DNA of 64,000 nt, from the NCBI RefSeq assembly GCF_024198235.1, contig NZ_JAKCFB010000023.1, positions 1-64,000 on the forward strand, written 5' to 3'. The stretch is from Myxococcus dinghuensis. Lineage in GTDB: Bacteria > Myxococcota > Myxococcia > Myxococcales > Myxococcaceae. Every line of letters begins with the position of its first letter. Position 1 is the first letter of the stretch. Positions 38,501 through 48,156 of the stretch are shown piece by piece. A program made the translations under genes and the position numbers. The notes below the pieces were generated by a model. The model had not been told where the DNA came from. It searched no databases and saw nothing but the letters and a program-made list of their open reading frames with translations.

Positions 38501-39598
38501 GAAGAAGACGGAGATGGGCGTCTTGAGGTGCAGCTTGCACTCGCCCGTCACCGGGTCCTGCACCGCGCAGGGGAACACCTCCGCCTTGCCGCTGTAGCGG
38601 CTGGGCTTGGCGTGCTCGCCGTCGAGCAGGCCGGTGATGAAGTAGAAGACGATTTCCCGTCCGCCCGGGAGGATGCCCAGGTCCACGCGGCGGTCGTACG
38701 CGGACACGCCGGGGTTGGGGTTGGGCCCCGTGAGCAGGCGGCCCACGCCGTCGTACGCGGACGAGTCGTAGTCCGGGATGCCGTCCGGCCCGCCCCCGAT
38801 GTCGGCCACCGGCGACAGGCCGCCCGTGGTGGCGCGGTCGCCGTCGTCGTCGGACATGAGGAAGATGAGGTGCCCGATTCCCTCCGAGCGGTTCAGCGGG
38901 TCCGCGGGCTCCAGCAGGTTGGGCACGTGGCTGTAGAGGCCGCCATCCCCGAACTGGGTCGCGCTCACGGTGCCGGAGTTGATGAACTCGCCCACCGTCG
39001 CGGGCCGGTGCGTGGTGGTGCGCCCCGGGCGCGCGTCGAAGAGCGGCGTGGTGACGGAGGCCACGTACGTGTTGCCGCAGCTCCGGGTGGCCAGCGTCGG
39101 GACGTAGAAGGTCTTCCCGCCGTGGCTGAAGGTCGTGGAGCAGGCCCGGTTGCCGCCGATGAACGGGCGGTTGCCCATGTTGTAGAGGTCCGCGTGGAAG
39201 TCCGGCATGCCGTCCGCGGGGCGGGCGTCGACGAGCGTGTCGTCGGACGTGTCGGGCGTGCCCTTCGTGTCGACGTACCCCGCGGCGACGAGGTCGTCGT
39301 AGAAGAGGTAGCCGAGCGCCCACCACGCGCCGCCGGACTGGTAGACGTAGTCCACCGTCACGCGCTGCTCGAAGGGCAGGATGATGCCCGCCTCCGGGTT
39401 CACCGCGCGCACGTCGGTGTCCAGGCGCAGCTGGTTGGCGGACGTCAGCTCGATGCTGCTGCGCTGGGCGAAGCCGCCGCTGCTGAAGTCCGGCTGCCGG
39501 TCCTGCTCCATGTAGTTGTAGCAGAGGGGGTCGGTGTCCGCGGCCAGGGCCACGGAGGACACGCAGACGAGCGTGAGCGCGCGAACGAGGGCTCTCAT
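35585..39598 (-). CDS. pilY1.3: PilY1-type pilus tip adhesin
   Basis: 1337 aa from ATG 39598, preceded by GGAGG inside the end of the cytochrome gene (ATGA overlap). Signal peptide LVRALTLVCVSSVALA. Middle: WILGFEDLNGGGDRDFNDVV (about residues 451-470), a DUF4114-like calcium-binding element. C-terminal third: the PilY1 beta-propeller with GTINGFLHAFDAG and a calcium loop in DVDQDGTFDLIYVP (about residue 1096). PilY1 caps the type IV pilus tip, primes assembly with minor pilins and mediates adhesion and motility. Gene order pilX-cytochrome-pilY1-pilV-pilW-fimU matches M. xanthus cluster 3, whose PilY1.3 is calcium-dependent; the name rests on that match. Confidence 0.9.
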   Translation of the reverse strand: MRALVRALTLVCVSSVALAADTDPLCYNYMEQDRQPDFSSGGFAQRSSIELTSANQLRLDTDVRAVNPEAGIILPFEQRVTVDYVYQSGGAWWALGYLFYDDLVAAGYVDTKGTPDTSDDTLVDARPADGMPDFHADLYNMGNRPFIGGNRACSTTFSHGGKTFYVPTLATRSCGNTYVASVTTPLFDARPGRTTTHRPATVGEFINSGTVSATQFGDGGLYSHVPNLLEPADPLNRSEGIGHLIFLMSDDDGDRATTGGLSPVADIGGGPDGIPDYDSSAYDGVGRLLTGPNPNPGVSAYDRRVDLGILPGGREIVFYFITGLLDGEHAKPSRYSGKAEVFPCAVQDPVTGECKLHLKTPISVFFSKSLLNMDQNPLVDTPAAVRDIGCPYNGDATCNETGSPVQGWLDLATMQRLNTAAYGFLDLTSQHEVQRVARPTNDRMPHIFVGAPSKDPFRWILGFEDLNGGGDRDFNDVVFLVNRQNIGVVTSGVVSGDISPSVAPDYTITTVRFTRDDDTTTCGGTPPCFHEDRPGACTGASPAIDYDVAVDCRLCDGTTCANNPNPTWTRVRFPETTPPTRTAELNMLDLGFTGSQLCWRAQIRSSNQYCRPTINNIDVNYQALKAGRYSRSAVTPVGNAILFGDREVAGQAMTPPPGRRVYDNRLDFSLRGHLTLQSLYAPETPNRTTDVERWNAGRVLSDSLRTRSGDIDDPQDRKLYTSVRMPLGAYLRNEVRDELARDNALSRAFPLSLCSELSAGKPIYDLDKDGVCDGRDRQFLGDWLYGYEKRADNLRRPWPVGGIDQSTAAFVGPAGKPGWWYLSSLGEQQDFLSRYVDGFKDRRGTAYVGTINGFLHAFDAGRFRLGDDPCTSATEIRGYFELKDTSCSSNTTRDYGTGVEQFAYLPGLLMSRYAKHYVSYRPGEVPEGGAVVNASPTVADVDLGNLAQPPWTRSRVPTRGAKTTLVSTTGKDQNVVFALDISDPKDPLPLWEYLLNEGLESDFAEARRRNSRVKLPDTRGSRHSPAVVRMRFDDTGADVRWVAVVGTDYQPNPDSAGAVYLIDMATGKPVVKDGKADLGVVTLEQGEGVGGEPTVVDVDQDGTFDLIYVPSTSGRVYRINPTRTDGTLLGQRLATCKVADVPADLSSRSDATLQRIHSSVSTRVMPGKVRFFLGTGDDPDTNDAAANNYFMMAYEDLSPRDAACDGATLLWKKALRAGERVWGGVIASGTDVYTTTAVGATSQPCDLSSTQFGAFYALSQEPDAGNQARELAGSGTTLGGHGLSAPVLYDNHLFIASARGKPVVVGNDKWNNQDGLSAQRGTRVLIYDVSPDGRLAR

Positions 39599-40068
39599 TT
39601 CGTGTTCCTCCGGGGCGAGGCCCCGCCGTGCGGCTTCTGCGCTTCCCGCTGCTTGCGCAGCGCCAGCTCCTGCTCCAGCGCCCGTTGCGCGCGCAGCTCC
39701 GGGGTGAGCGGCGCGGGGTGGGTGCGGGAGACGAGGAAGGCCATCAGGTCCGCCCGCATCCGCTCGGTGACGCGGCGGGTGTCGCACGCGGTGTCGAGGC
39801 GCACGGCCCATGGGTCCGCCACCCAGCGGTCCACCTCCGACACGGACTTCACGAACAGCAGCCGCACCAGGTCCGGCCCCACGCCCGGCGGAGGCGCCGT
39901 CGCCAGGTGGGCCTTGCCGCCCTCCAGCTCGTTGCCGGGCAGGGGCCGCACCGCGGAGTGACACCGCGCGCAGGTCGCGTTGAAGACGGCGCCGCCCTGG
40001 ACCACGTCCGCGGCGAGCGACAACCCCGGAGCGAGCGCGAGCGCGCCCGCGAAGAGGAGAGGTCTCAT
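39595..40068 (-). CDS. tfcP: Cytochrome c-like pilus cluster protein (TfcP type)
   Basis: 157 aa. Signal peptide (LLFAGALALAPGLSLA), one c-type haem site CARCH near residue 35 of the precursor, and a charged helical C-terminal extension (LRAQRALEQELALRKQREA). It lies between pilX and pilY1 and overlaps pilY1 by four bases. In M. xanthus the atypical cytochrome c TfcP is encoded at this place in cluster 3 and is reported to help PilY1.3 function when calcium is low. A periplasmic folding or calcium-loading role rather than respiration is therefore the best guess. Confidence 0.82.
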   Translation of the reverse strand: MRPLLFAGALALAPGLSLAADVVQGGAVFNATCARCHSAVRPLPGNELEGGKAHLATAPPPGVGPDLVRLLFVKSVSEVDRWVADPWAVRLDTACDTRRVTERMRADLMAFLVSRTHPAPLTPELRAQRALEQELALRKQREAQKPHGGASPRRNTK

Positions 40069-40070
40069 CG

Positions 40071-40778
40071 TCACATCCCTCCGACGGTGCGCACGCGGGT
40101 CAGGTCCGGCGTACCGCTGGTGCTGGTGTTGAAGCTCTTCGACGCGTCGCCGCCCTTCTGGCCGTATGCCTCGCCCGAATAGATGGGGGGCGCGCCGTTG
40201 TTGCTGACCAGCGCCCGCACCACCGCGCGCACCGGCTGACCGCCGGGGCGCGTCACCTCGCCCACCGCCACCAGCCAGACCTGCTCGTTCACGTCGCGCG
40301 TCTGGTCGTTGTCGGTCGCGACGCGCTCGTCCTCGTCGTCGCGGAGGAAGACGCGGTAGCGGACGTTGCGCTGCTCCGCCACCTCCACGCCCGCGGGCAG
40401 CTCCGTCTCGTCCAGGGCCGCCCCGCGCTCCAGCGTGTACGAGAGCCACGGGCTGCCATCCGTGACGAAGACGTCGTACCAGGCGTCCGTCGCCGCGCCG
40501 TCCCCCATGTCCGTGGAGCGGGGCAACACGCCCATCGCCACGGTGTAGTCGCGCGCATCGCCCTGCAACAGCCCCAGGCGCTCACGCGCCTCGGCCAGCC
40601 CCGCCTCCGCCGCGAAGGCCGCCTGTCGCTGCTGGCGCGACGCGGCCTGGACGTCCGACTCCGTGCTCACGACCTTGAGGCTCATGAGCGTCCCCAGGCT
40701 CACCACCGCCACGAACCCCATGGCGATGGGCAACGTGGACCCTCGTTCCCTGCGCGCTCGAGACGGCTTGCCCCGCAT
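40071..40778 (-). CDS. pilX3: PilX-like minor pilin assembly protein
   Basis: 235 aa from ATG 40778 behind a run of G; the frame stays open to 40937 without a better start. Leader RRERGSTLPIAMGFVAVVSL resembles the PilX N-terminus (Gly-Ser instead of Gly-Phe, then a hydrophobic helix and SRQQRQAAFAAEAGLAEARE). The C-terminal domain is beta-rich with an unusual Gly/Ser end (GGDASKSFNTSTSG). First gene of the minor pilin/PilY1 operon, which has three overlapping junctions. Confidence 0.82.
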   Translation of the reverse strand: MRGKPSRARRERGSTLPIAMGFVAVVSLGTLMSLKVVSTESDVQAASRQQRQAAFAAEAGLAEARERLGLLQGDARDYTVAMGVLPRSTDMGDGAATDAWYDVFVTDGSPWLSYTLERGAALDETELPAGVEVAEQRNVRYRVFLRDDEDERVATDNDQTRDVNEQVWLVAVGEVTRPGGQPVRAVVRALVSNNGAPPIYSGEAYGQKGGDASKSFNTSTSGTPDLTRVRTVGGM

Positions 40779-40820
40779 GTGTCCCCCCCCGGAAAGGGTG
40801 TTGGCGGTCCGGCATGCCCC

Positions 40821-40836
40821 AGCAATAGGCATTCCC
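40821..40836 (-). promoter_or_regulatory. Candidate sigma54 promoter for the pilX-pilY1 operon
   Basis: On the minus strand the sequence reads GGGAATGCCTATTGCT, with GG and GC exactly ten bases apart and a TTGCT end, close to TGGCACG-N4-TTGCT. It ends about 43 bases before the pilX ATG. The GG at -24 lacks the usual following CAC, so the match is moderate. Confidence 0.35.
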
Positions 40837-41166
40837 GACCCGGGCTCCGCGTAACCGCGCGGAACCCAGACACATGGACCGCGGTGCGGGCGCTTCGACT
40901 CGCAACCGGGGGCTACGCAAGGTTTGCGACCTCGCAAGCTTTGCGAGGCTTCATGTCAGGCATTGAAACAAAGACAGACGTTCCGGACGACCCGCGGCGC
41001 CGGGCGCACGCGCTGGCTGCGGAGCCCGGCGGGCATGATGGATCGGGCAGGCAGGCCCCCGAGCCTCCCTCCAGGCCCGGGCATGGAACGCGACTTGTAA
41101 GCCCGCTCCCCACCCGCGCTCCCCTCACCTGATTCCAGGGAGTTGCTCCACCCGAGCCCGCTCGCC

Positions 41167-41195
41167 CTGATGACGACAGTCCCGGCACTGATGAC
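41167..41195 (+). promoter_or_regulatory. Paired CTGATGAC boxes upstream of the kinase gene
   Basis: Two direct copies of CTGATGAC at 41167-41174 and 41188-41195, centred 21 bp (two helical turns) apart. The extended forms are CCTGATGACGACAG and ACTGATGACAACGG. A 13/14 match to the first (CCTGATGACGACGG) recurs on the minus strand at 49352-49365 upstream of a sigma54 promoter. They are likely binding sites for a regulator, perhaps the FHA-type activator encoded downstream. Confidence 0.5.
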
Positions 41196-41288
41196 AACGG
41201 ACCTCAGGCAACCCCTGACGCGGCTCGGCAGAGAACGCTGGGCACGGGATGAAGCCCGGCTACACTTCGCGGCACGGGTGCACAGCGC

Positions 41289-44200
41289 ATGACCAGCAAA
41301 GACACGGGCGAGCGAGGCGAGGAGTCGGGCACTCAGGACCTGCCGCGTCCGCGCGAAGCGCAGCCGGGCCCGCACGACGCGGGGACAGGCACGCCCGGCA
41401 CGGAGACGGGGACCCAGGACCTGCCCCGGAGCCCCGTCGCCGCCGGCAGGGCCCTGGGCGACCCGGAGACGGGGACGCAGGACCTGCCCCAGCGCCCCCT
41501 CGCCGCCAGGGCCCTGGGTGAGCCGGAGACGGGGACCCAGGACCTGCCCCAGAAAGGGCCCGACATCGGCACGGCGCCCCGCTACCTGGGCCCGAGCTTC
41601 CGCGACGCGGTGACGGGCACCCAGGACCTGCCCCGCGGTCCTCGCGAGCGGGTGGAGGGCACGGAGGACCTGCCTCGGAGCGGTCGCGACGCGGGCACGG
41701 GCCCGAGCAGCTCCGGCTCGCGGTCTCGCGACACGGGCACGGGCCCGGAGCTCGAGCGGCGCGACGCCCCGCCCCTGTCCCAGGTCGGCCGCTACCTGTT
41801 GTTGAAGCAGCTGGGCGAGGGCGGCATGGGCGTGGTGTACGCCGCCTACGACCCGGACCTGGACCGCAAGGTGGCGCTCAAGCTGCTGCATCCGGGCAAG
41901 CAGCACGACGCGGAGGACGCGCGGGCGCGACTGCTCCGCGAGGCGCAGGCCATGGCGCGCGTCTCCCACCCCAACGTCATCCCCGTCTTCGACGTGGGCA
42001 TGTGGGGCGACCAGGTCTTCGTGGCCATGGAGCTGGTGGACGGCGGCACGCTGTCCTCGTGGCTGAAGTCGGGGCAGCGCTCGTGGCGCGAAATCCTGGA
42101 GCGCTACATCGCCGCGGGCCGGGGCCTGGAGGCCGCGCACGCCGCGGGCCTCGTGCACCGCGACTTCAAGCCCGCCAACGTGCTGGTGAGCCGCGCGGGC
42201 CGCGTCTACGTGACGGACTTCGGCCTCGCCCGGCCCGTGGGCGATTTGCAGAGCGACGTCGAGGAGCCCACGACGGAGGAGGCGCGGCTGCTGATGTCCT
42301 CGCAGCGGCGCATGCTGGACACCACGCTCACCGAACACGGCCTGGTCGTGGGCACGCCCAACTACATGTCCCCGGAGCAGTTCCGGGGCGCGACGCTGGA
42401 CGGGCGCACGGACCAGTTCAGCTTCTGCGCCGCGCTGTACGGCGCCCTCTACGGCGTGCGCCCCTTCGACCCGGGCAGCGTGAAGGCCTACGTCTTCTCC
42501 ACCGCGCCCGCCACCGCGGAGAAGCACACGGAGTCGCTCGGCGCCGGGAAGGACACCGCGAAGCCCGGCGTCCTCGGCGCCTCGCCCCTGGTGCGCGAGC
42601 CGCCGCGCGAGGTGAAGGTGCCCGGCTGGGTGCGCGACGCGGTGCTCAAGGGCCTGTCGCTGGAGGCCGCGGGCCGCTACCCGTCGATGGGCGCCCTGCT
42701 GGACGCGCTCTCCCAGGAGCACCGTCGCTTCCAGCGGCGGCGCCAGTCGGTGGCCGTGGGCCTGCTGGGGGGCGCGCTCGCGCTGACGGCGGGCGCGGTG
42801 TGGCAGCAGTCGCGCGTGTGCGTGGACGCGGGCGCGCTCATGGACGCGGAGTGGTCCCCCGCGAAGGCGGAGCAGCTCACGTCCGCCTTCGGCGCCACGA
42901 ACAAGCCCTTCGCCGCCAACGTCGCCGCGAACGTCACGCGCGTGCTCGGGGACTACGCGGACGCGTGGAAGGCCCAGCGCGTCCAGGCGTGCGAGGCCAC
43001 GCGGGTCCAGGGCGTCAAGCCGGAGGAGCAGCTGGACCGGCAGCTCGTGTGCCTGGAGCGGCGGCGCAAGGACTTCCACGCCACGGTGGAGCTGTTGTCC
43101 GGCGCGGACGCGGCGGTGGTGGAGAAGTCGCTCGACGCGGCGCTCGCCCTCCCCGCGCTGGCGGAGTGCGACGACGAGGAGGGGCTCGCCCAGCAGCAGC
43201 GGCGCCCCGCGGACCCGCTGCGCCGCGCGACGCTCGACGCGCTGGAGGAGAAGCTGTCCGCGGTCCGTGCGCAGATGGACGCCGGACGCTACCCGCCGGC
43301 CCTGGACGCGCTGAAGCCGCTGCTCGCGCCCATGGAAGAGACGGGCTACCTGCCGCTGGTGGCCGAGGCCCACTTCGCGCAGGGCTGGCTGATGGAGCAA
43401 CTGGGCGACTCCCCGGGGGCCTCGCGGATGCTCGCGCGCGCCGTGTTCGACGCGGAGGCCGGACACGCGGACCGCCTCAAGGTCGCGGTGCTCAACAAGC
43501 TGCTCTTCGTCGAGGACGGGCTGGAGCACTTCGAGCCCGCCGCGCGCTGGGGCGAGCTGGCGGAGGCCACCCTCACCCGCCTGGGCGGCGACCCGGTGCT
43601 GCTCGGCGACGTGCGCGTGAACCAGGCCAACCTCGCCCTCACCCAGGACCACACCGACGAGGCGAAGGCCCGCCTGGAGGAGGCCGGCGCCCTCTACGCG
43701 CGGAGCCTCCCGCCGCAGCACCCCAAGCGCGCGCGGACGACGTTCCTCCTGGCGCGCGTGCTCCACACGCAGGGGGACTCGACGCGCGCCCTGGCGCTGA
43801 TGAACGAGGCGCTCCAGCAGACCACCGCCGCCGTGGGCCCCCTGCACCCGGACGTGGCCCGGCGCCACGGCATGCTGTCGTGGACGCTGCGCGAGCTGAA
43901 GCGCGACGCGGAGGCCCTGCCCCACGCCCGCGCCGCGGCGGACATCGTCCAGGCCCTCTACGGCGAGGACAGCCCCCAGTTCGCGGAGATGCTGGACGAG
44001 GTGGGCATGTGCCAGCTCGGCATGGGGCGGTACGCGGAGGCGCTGGGGACCTACGAACGGTCGCTCGCGCTCAAGCGCAAGGCGCTCCCCGCGGACGACG
44101 AGAAGCTCCAGCCGTCGCTGGACGGCGTGGGCCAGGCGCTGCTGGGGCTGGGCAAGGCGCGCGAGTCCGTGGAGCCCCTGCGCGCGGCGGTGGGCTTCGC

Positions 44201-44429
44201 GTCCGCGCCCCCGGACGCGCTGGCGGAGTCCGGCTTCGCGCTGGCGCGGGCGCTGTACCAGACGGGGCAGGCCCCGCAGGCGCGGGGCGAGGCGACGCGG
44301 GCGCGGGGCTGGTTCACGGAGGCCGGCCTGGACGCGCGGGTGGTCGAGGTGGACACCTTCCTGAGCTCCCTCCCCGAGGAGAAGAAGCCCCGGCCGCCGC
44401 GTCCGCCCCCCCGCACCCGGCGTCGGTGA
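41289..44429 (+). CDS. Ser/Thr protein kinase with repeated N-terminal TQDL motif and TPR-like C-terminus
   Basis: 1046 aa. Residues ~1-160 are disordered and carry six GTQDLP/GTEDLP motifs. The kinase domain (~165-430) has the glycine loop GEGGMGVVYAAYD, the Lys in VALKLL, HRDFKPANVLV (Phe replacing the usual Leu in HRDLKP) and DFGLA. One membrane segment follows (~487-505, VGLLGGALALTAGAVW), then ~540 residues of TPR-type repeats that should lie outside the membrane. It is the first gene of a unit with an FHA-domain sigma54 activator 36 bases downstream, so it probably phosphorylates or recruits that regulator in response to a signal sensed by the TPR part. Confidence 0.92.
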   Translation: MTSKDTGERGEESGTQDLPRPREAQPGPHDAGTGTPGTETGTQDLPRSPVAAGRALGDPETGTQDLPQRPLAARALGEPETGTQDLPQKGPDIGTAPRYLGPSFRDAVTGTQDLPRGPRERVEGTEDLPRSGRDAGTGPSSSGSRSRDTGTGPELERRDAPPLSQVGRYLLLKQLGEGGMGVVYAAYDPDLDRKVALKLLHPGKQHDAEDARARLLREAQAMARVSHPNVIPVFDVGMWGDQVFVAMELVDGGTLSSWLKSGQRSWREILERYIAAGRGLEAAHAAGLVHRDFKPANVLVSRAGRVYVTDFGLARPVGDLQSDVEEPTTEEARLLMSSQRRMLDTTLTEHGLVVGTPNYMSPEQFRGATLDGRTDQFSFCAALYGALYGVRPFDPGSVKAYVFSTAPATAEKHTESLGAGKDTAKPGVLGASPLVREPPREVKVPGWVRDAVLKGLSLEAAGRYPSMGALLDALSQEHRRFQRRRQSVAVGLLGGALALTAGAVWQQSRVCVDAGALMDAEWSPAKAEQLTSAFGATNKPFAANVAANVTRVLGDYADAWKAQRVQACEATRVQGVKPEEQLDRQLVCLERRRKDFHATVELLSGADAAVVEKSLDAALALPALAECDDEEGLAQQQRRPADPLRRATLDALEEKLSAVRAQMDAGRYPPALDALKPLLAPMEETGYLPLVAEAHFAQGWLMEQLGDSPGASRMLARAVFDAEAGHADRLKVAVLNKLLFVEDGLEHFEPAARWGELAEATLTRLGGDPVLLGDVRVNQANLALTQDHTDEAKARLEEAGALYARSLPPQHPKRARTTFLLARVLHTQGDSTRALALMNEALQQTTAAVGPLHPDVARRHGMLSWTLRELKRDAEALPHARAAADIVQALYGEDSPQFAEMLDEVGMCQLGMGRYAEALGTYERSLALKRKALPADDEKLQPSLDGVGQALLGLGKARESVEPLRAAVGFASAPPDALAESGFALARALYQTGQAPQARGEATRARGWFTEAGLDARVVEVDTFLSSLPEEKKPRPPRPPPRTRRR
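41329..41670 (+). repeat. In-gene repeats encoding GTQDLP motifs
   Basis: Six imperfect copies of a short coding motif (roughly GGGACCCAGGACCTGCC) spaced about 60-90 bases apart inside the kinase gene. Two neighbouring units also share the flank ARALG(D/E)PETGTQDLPQ. The repeats keep the reading frame, so they are protein-level repeats rather than a non-coding array. Confidence 0.8.
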
Positions 44430-44465
44430 GTGGCGGCCCGCGACGGGCGTGCTAGCCTCCGGCCC

Positions 44466-45806
<1,341 letters not shown>

Positions 45807-45877
45807 GGCTTAACGCCGGGTGGGACTTGGTGTAGGATAAGGCCCCAGACGCCCCTCTCCCCTCCTTGGAGGATGCC

Positions 45878-46777
45878 GTGAGCATCACCCTCTCCCCGCA
45901 GATGTCGCGAGTCCTCGAGCAGGCACGCGTCGGTTCGACCCGCATCGAGGAGGCGCAGCAGGAGCAGGCCCCGGAGGCGGAGGTCTCCCGCGCGGTCGTG
46001 GAGGCGCTGGCGGACGCGTACGGCGCGGAGGAGGCCTCGCGGCAGGCGTGGTCGAACCGGTTCTCCGGTCCGGCGGGGACGTGCGAGGTGGCGCCCACGG
46101 CCCAGGTGGTGGGCAGCGTGAAGGACATGCCGGCGCAGGCCCCGGCGATCAACGGCTTCGGCGGCGACGGCTCCGTCATCCAGCAGACCAAGGACGCCAA
46201 CTGCGGCTCGGCCGTGGCGACGATGCTGGGCAAGTCCAAGGGCACCACGTCGAAGGACTCCGCGCAGGACTCGCAGACGATGGACGCGCTGGAGTCGCGC
46301 TTCACGGACGGCAACGGGACCACGGCGCACGAGCTGTCGAACATGGTCGCGCACGAGGGCGCGCAGGTGACGCAGAGCTCGTCCACGTTCGACCGGACGA
46401 TGATGGACCAGGCCCTGGCGCGCGACGGCAAGGCCGCCGTGCTGGTGGACTCCAACAAGGTGGATCCGAACGCGAAGGACAGCGGCACGGGCCGCGCGCA
46501 CTGGGTCACCGTCGAGGGCAAGTCCGAGGACGGCTCGTACAAGGTGAAGGACCCGGGCACCGGCAAGAGCCTGTCGCTCAGCGCGGGCGAGCTGGAGGAC
46601 GCCGTGGGCACCAGTTGGCGCGAGCACCAGGGCGGCGGGATGCTCGTGGTGGAGCAGGCCCAGGGCACCACCGAGGCCGAGCGCGCGGAGAAGGGCGGCC
46701 ACCTGATTGGCGCGCTGGGCACCACCGAGGGCGGTGGCTCGCGCGCGAAGTCGAACTTCGGCCGCGAGTCCTCCTGA
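45878..46777 (+). CDS. Putative C39-like cysteine peptidase domain protein
   Basis: 299 aa from GTG 45878, five bases after GGAGG; the frame opens at a TTG four codons earlier. There is no signal peptide. Residues ~100-235 look like a papain/C39-type peptidase: the Cys in DANCGSAVATML, a distant His in GRAHWVTVEGK and an Asp in YKVKDPGTG. The N-terminus is Gln/Glu-rich and helical; the tail is Gly/Ser-rich. It lies 71 bases after the FHA activator on the same strand and is probably in its regulon. A secreted effector or bacteriocin-type peptidase is possible, but the peptidase call is tentative. Confidence 0.6.
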   Translation: MSITLSPQMSRVLEQARVGSTRIEEAQQEQAPEAEVSRAVVEALADAYGAEEASRQAWSNRFSGPAGTCEVAPTAQVVGSVKDMPAQAPAINGFGGDGSVIQQTKDANCGSAVATMLGKSKGTTSKDSAQDSQTMDALESRFTDGNGTTAHELSNMVAHEGAQVTQSSSTFDRTMMDQALARDGKAAVLVDSNKVDPNAKDSGTGRAHWVTVEGKSEDGSYKVKDPGTGKSLSLSAGELEDAVGTSWREHQGGGMLVVEQAQGTTEAERAEKGGHLIGALGTTEGGGSRAKSNFGRESS

Positions 46778-46849
46778 GTCGTCGTCGCTCCGAGCAGCGC
46801 CCCACTCCCGCCTGAGGCGTCAGGCGGGGCGCCGGGCCGTGGGCATGCT

Positions 46850-48109
46850 TCAGACGAAGAGCATCTCCACCGCCTGCAACCGCAGGAGCTGACGCGCCAG
46901 CGCCTGCACCCGCTCCACCTCCGCGTCGCCGAGCGGCTTGCGCAACGCCTTCTTGAGGTCCGTCGCGGCGCGCAGCAGGAGCTGGCGCACCTGGGCGTTG
47001 CTGAGCATGGGGTTGAGCTGGCGCAGGTGCGCCACCAGCGAGCCCAACTGCGTCACCGTCAGGCCCGCGACCATGACCTGCTGCTCGGTGCCCTCCTCGG
47101 GCGACAGCGCCACGGCCAGCTGGAGCGGCGACAGCAGGAGCGAGCGGGTGAAGTCGGGCTCGCAGGGGAGCTGGAGCCGCGCGCACACCTCGACGAGCGG
47201 GCCGGTGTCGTGGCCGGCGATGACGGGCTGCACGCGCGCCGCCTCGTACCGGGCCAGCACCGCCTCGTAGCTCGCCCGCACCTGCTTGCCCGGCGCCGAC
47301 TGGAGGAACTCGTCGAACGCCGCGTGGACCTCCTCGCGCAGCATCTGCAGCAGCGGCGCGTCGTCCACCGACACCGGCAGGCCGAGCGTCTGCGCCAGGA
47401 AGCCCCGGTCGTCGGGCACCTCGTGGGCCATCTGCCAGAACTCGTTCGCCACCGAACTCTCGCTGAGCACCAGCGGCAGCGTGACGACGCCCTGCCGGCC
47501 CGGGTTCGCCAGGAACTCGCTCAGCCGGGCCTCCACCTCCGTGAGTCCCCGCATGAGCCGGTCCACCACCGCCGCGCGCAGCCGGGCGCGCCCCTCGAGC
47601 GCGGCCCGGGCCAGGTTCTCCGCGTCCTGCTCCGCCGCGTCGCCCTCTTGGGACGTCTGCGGGGCGACGGTGGGCGCCTGCTTCCCGAGCTGCCCCTTCG
47701 TGACCTGGGCCTGGGCCGCCGGAGCCGTCGTGGGGCGGTCTGCCCCCAGCCGCGTGGAGGTCTGCTCCGCGCTGGGCGCCTTGCCCACCGACGTGCCCTC
47801 ACCGGCACCGGGACCGCCCGGGAACAGACCCTCCGCGCCGCGCTGGCCGCCCGAGTCCATCCCGTCCGCGGCGCCGCGCTGCCCACCCGACTCCAGGCCT
47901 TCTTGGCGACCGGCGCCCTGGGAGCCGCCGCTCGCGGCGCTCTCGGAGGCCTTGCCCTTCCCACCCGCGGGGGCCTTGCCGCCCTTGGCGGTGGCCTTGC
48001 CCGACGACTTCGACTCGCCGGGCTTCTCCTTCTCGCGAGGCACCTCGTCCTGAGGGCTCCGGGTGGGGACGCCGGGGCGGGGGACATTCTGGGGCCAGCG
48101 AACGCTCAT
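46850..48109 (-). CDS. Unknown protein with low-complexity N-terminus and helical C-terminus
   Basis: 419 aa, not recognised. The first ~165 residues are Gly/Ser/Lys/Gln-rich and disordered (KATAKGGKAPAGGKGKASE). The rest (~165-419) is a soluble helical domain (LARAALEGRARLRAAVVDRL, LREEVHAAFDEFLQSAPG, VRQLLLRAATDLKKAL). No signal peptide or membrane span. It follows the thaumatin-like gene by 47 bases on the same strand and is likely co-transcribed from the sigma54 promoter at 49237-49252. It ends convergent with the peptidase-like gene. Confidence 0.7.
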   Translation of the reverse strand: MSVRWPQNVPRPGVPTRSPQDEVPREKEKPGESKSSGKATAKGGKAPAGGKGKASESAASGGSQGAGRQEGLESGGQRGAADGMDSGGQRGAEGLFPGGPGAGEGTSVGKAPSAEQTSTRLGADRPTTAPAAQAQVTKGQLGKQAPTVAPQTSQEGDAAEQDAENLARAALEGRARLRAAVVDRLMRGLTEVEARLSEFLANPGRQGVVTLPLVLSESSVANEFWQMAHEVPDDRGFLAQTLGLPVSVDDAPLLQMLREEVHAAFDEFLQSAPGKQVRASYEAVLARYEAARVQPVIAGHDTGPLVEVCARLQLPCEPDFTRSLLLSPLQLAVALSPEEGTEQQVMVAGLTVTQLGSLVAHLRQLNPMLSNAQVRQLLLRAATDLKKALRKPLGDAEVERVQALARQLLRLQAVEMLFV

Positions 48110-48156
48110 GACGGGTGGCTTCTCACGCGCAGGTCCGGCGCGTGGGGCGGCGAGAC

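Larger units (their letters stand above)
40779..41288. other. Divergent intergenic region, pilus operon / kinase operon
   Basis: 510 bp between the minus-strand pilX gene and the plus-strand kinase gene, with no credible coding sequence. It contains a candidate sigma54 promoter for pilX (40821-40836) and two direct CTGATGAC boxes 21 bp apart (41167-41195) near the kinase. No good GG-N10-GC promoter was found facing the kinase. Confidence 0.6.

Noticed and set aside
41329-41670. Regular short repeats resembling a CRISPR or minisatellite
   Set aside because: Units are imperfect, keep the reading frame of the kinase and encode the GTQDLP motif; there are no unique spacers of constant length and no cas genes.
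45807-45877. Sigma54-like element before the C39-like gene (GTGGGACTTGGTG)
   Set aside because: No GC follows at the required ten-base spacing, and the gap is short enough for read-through from the activator gene.
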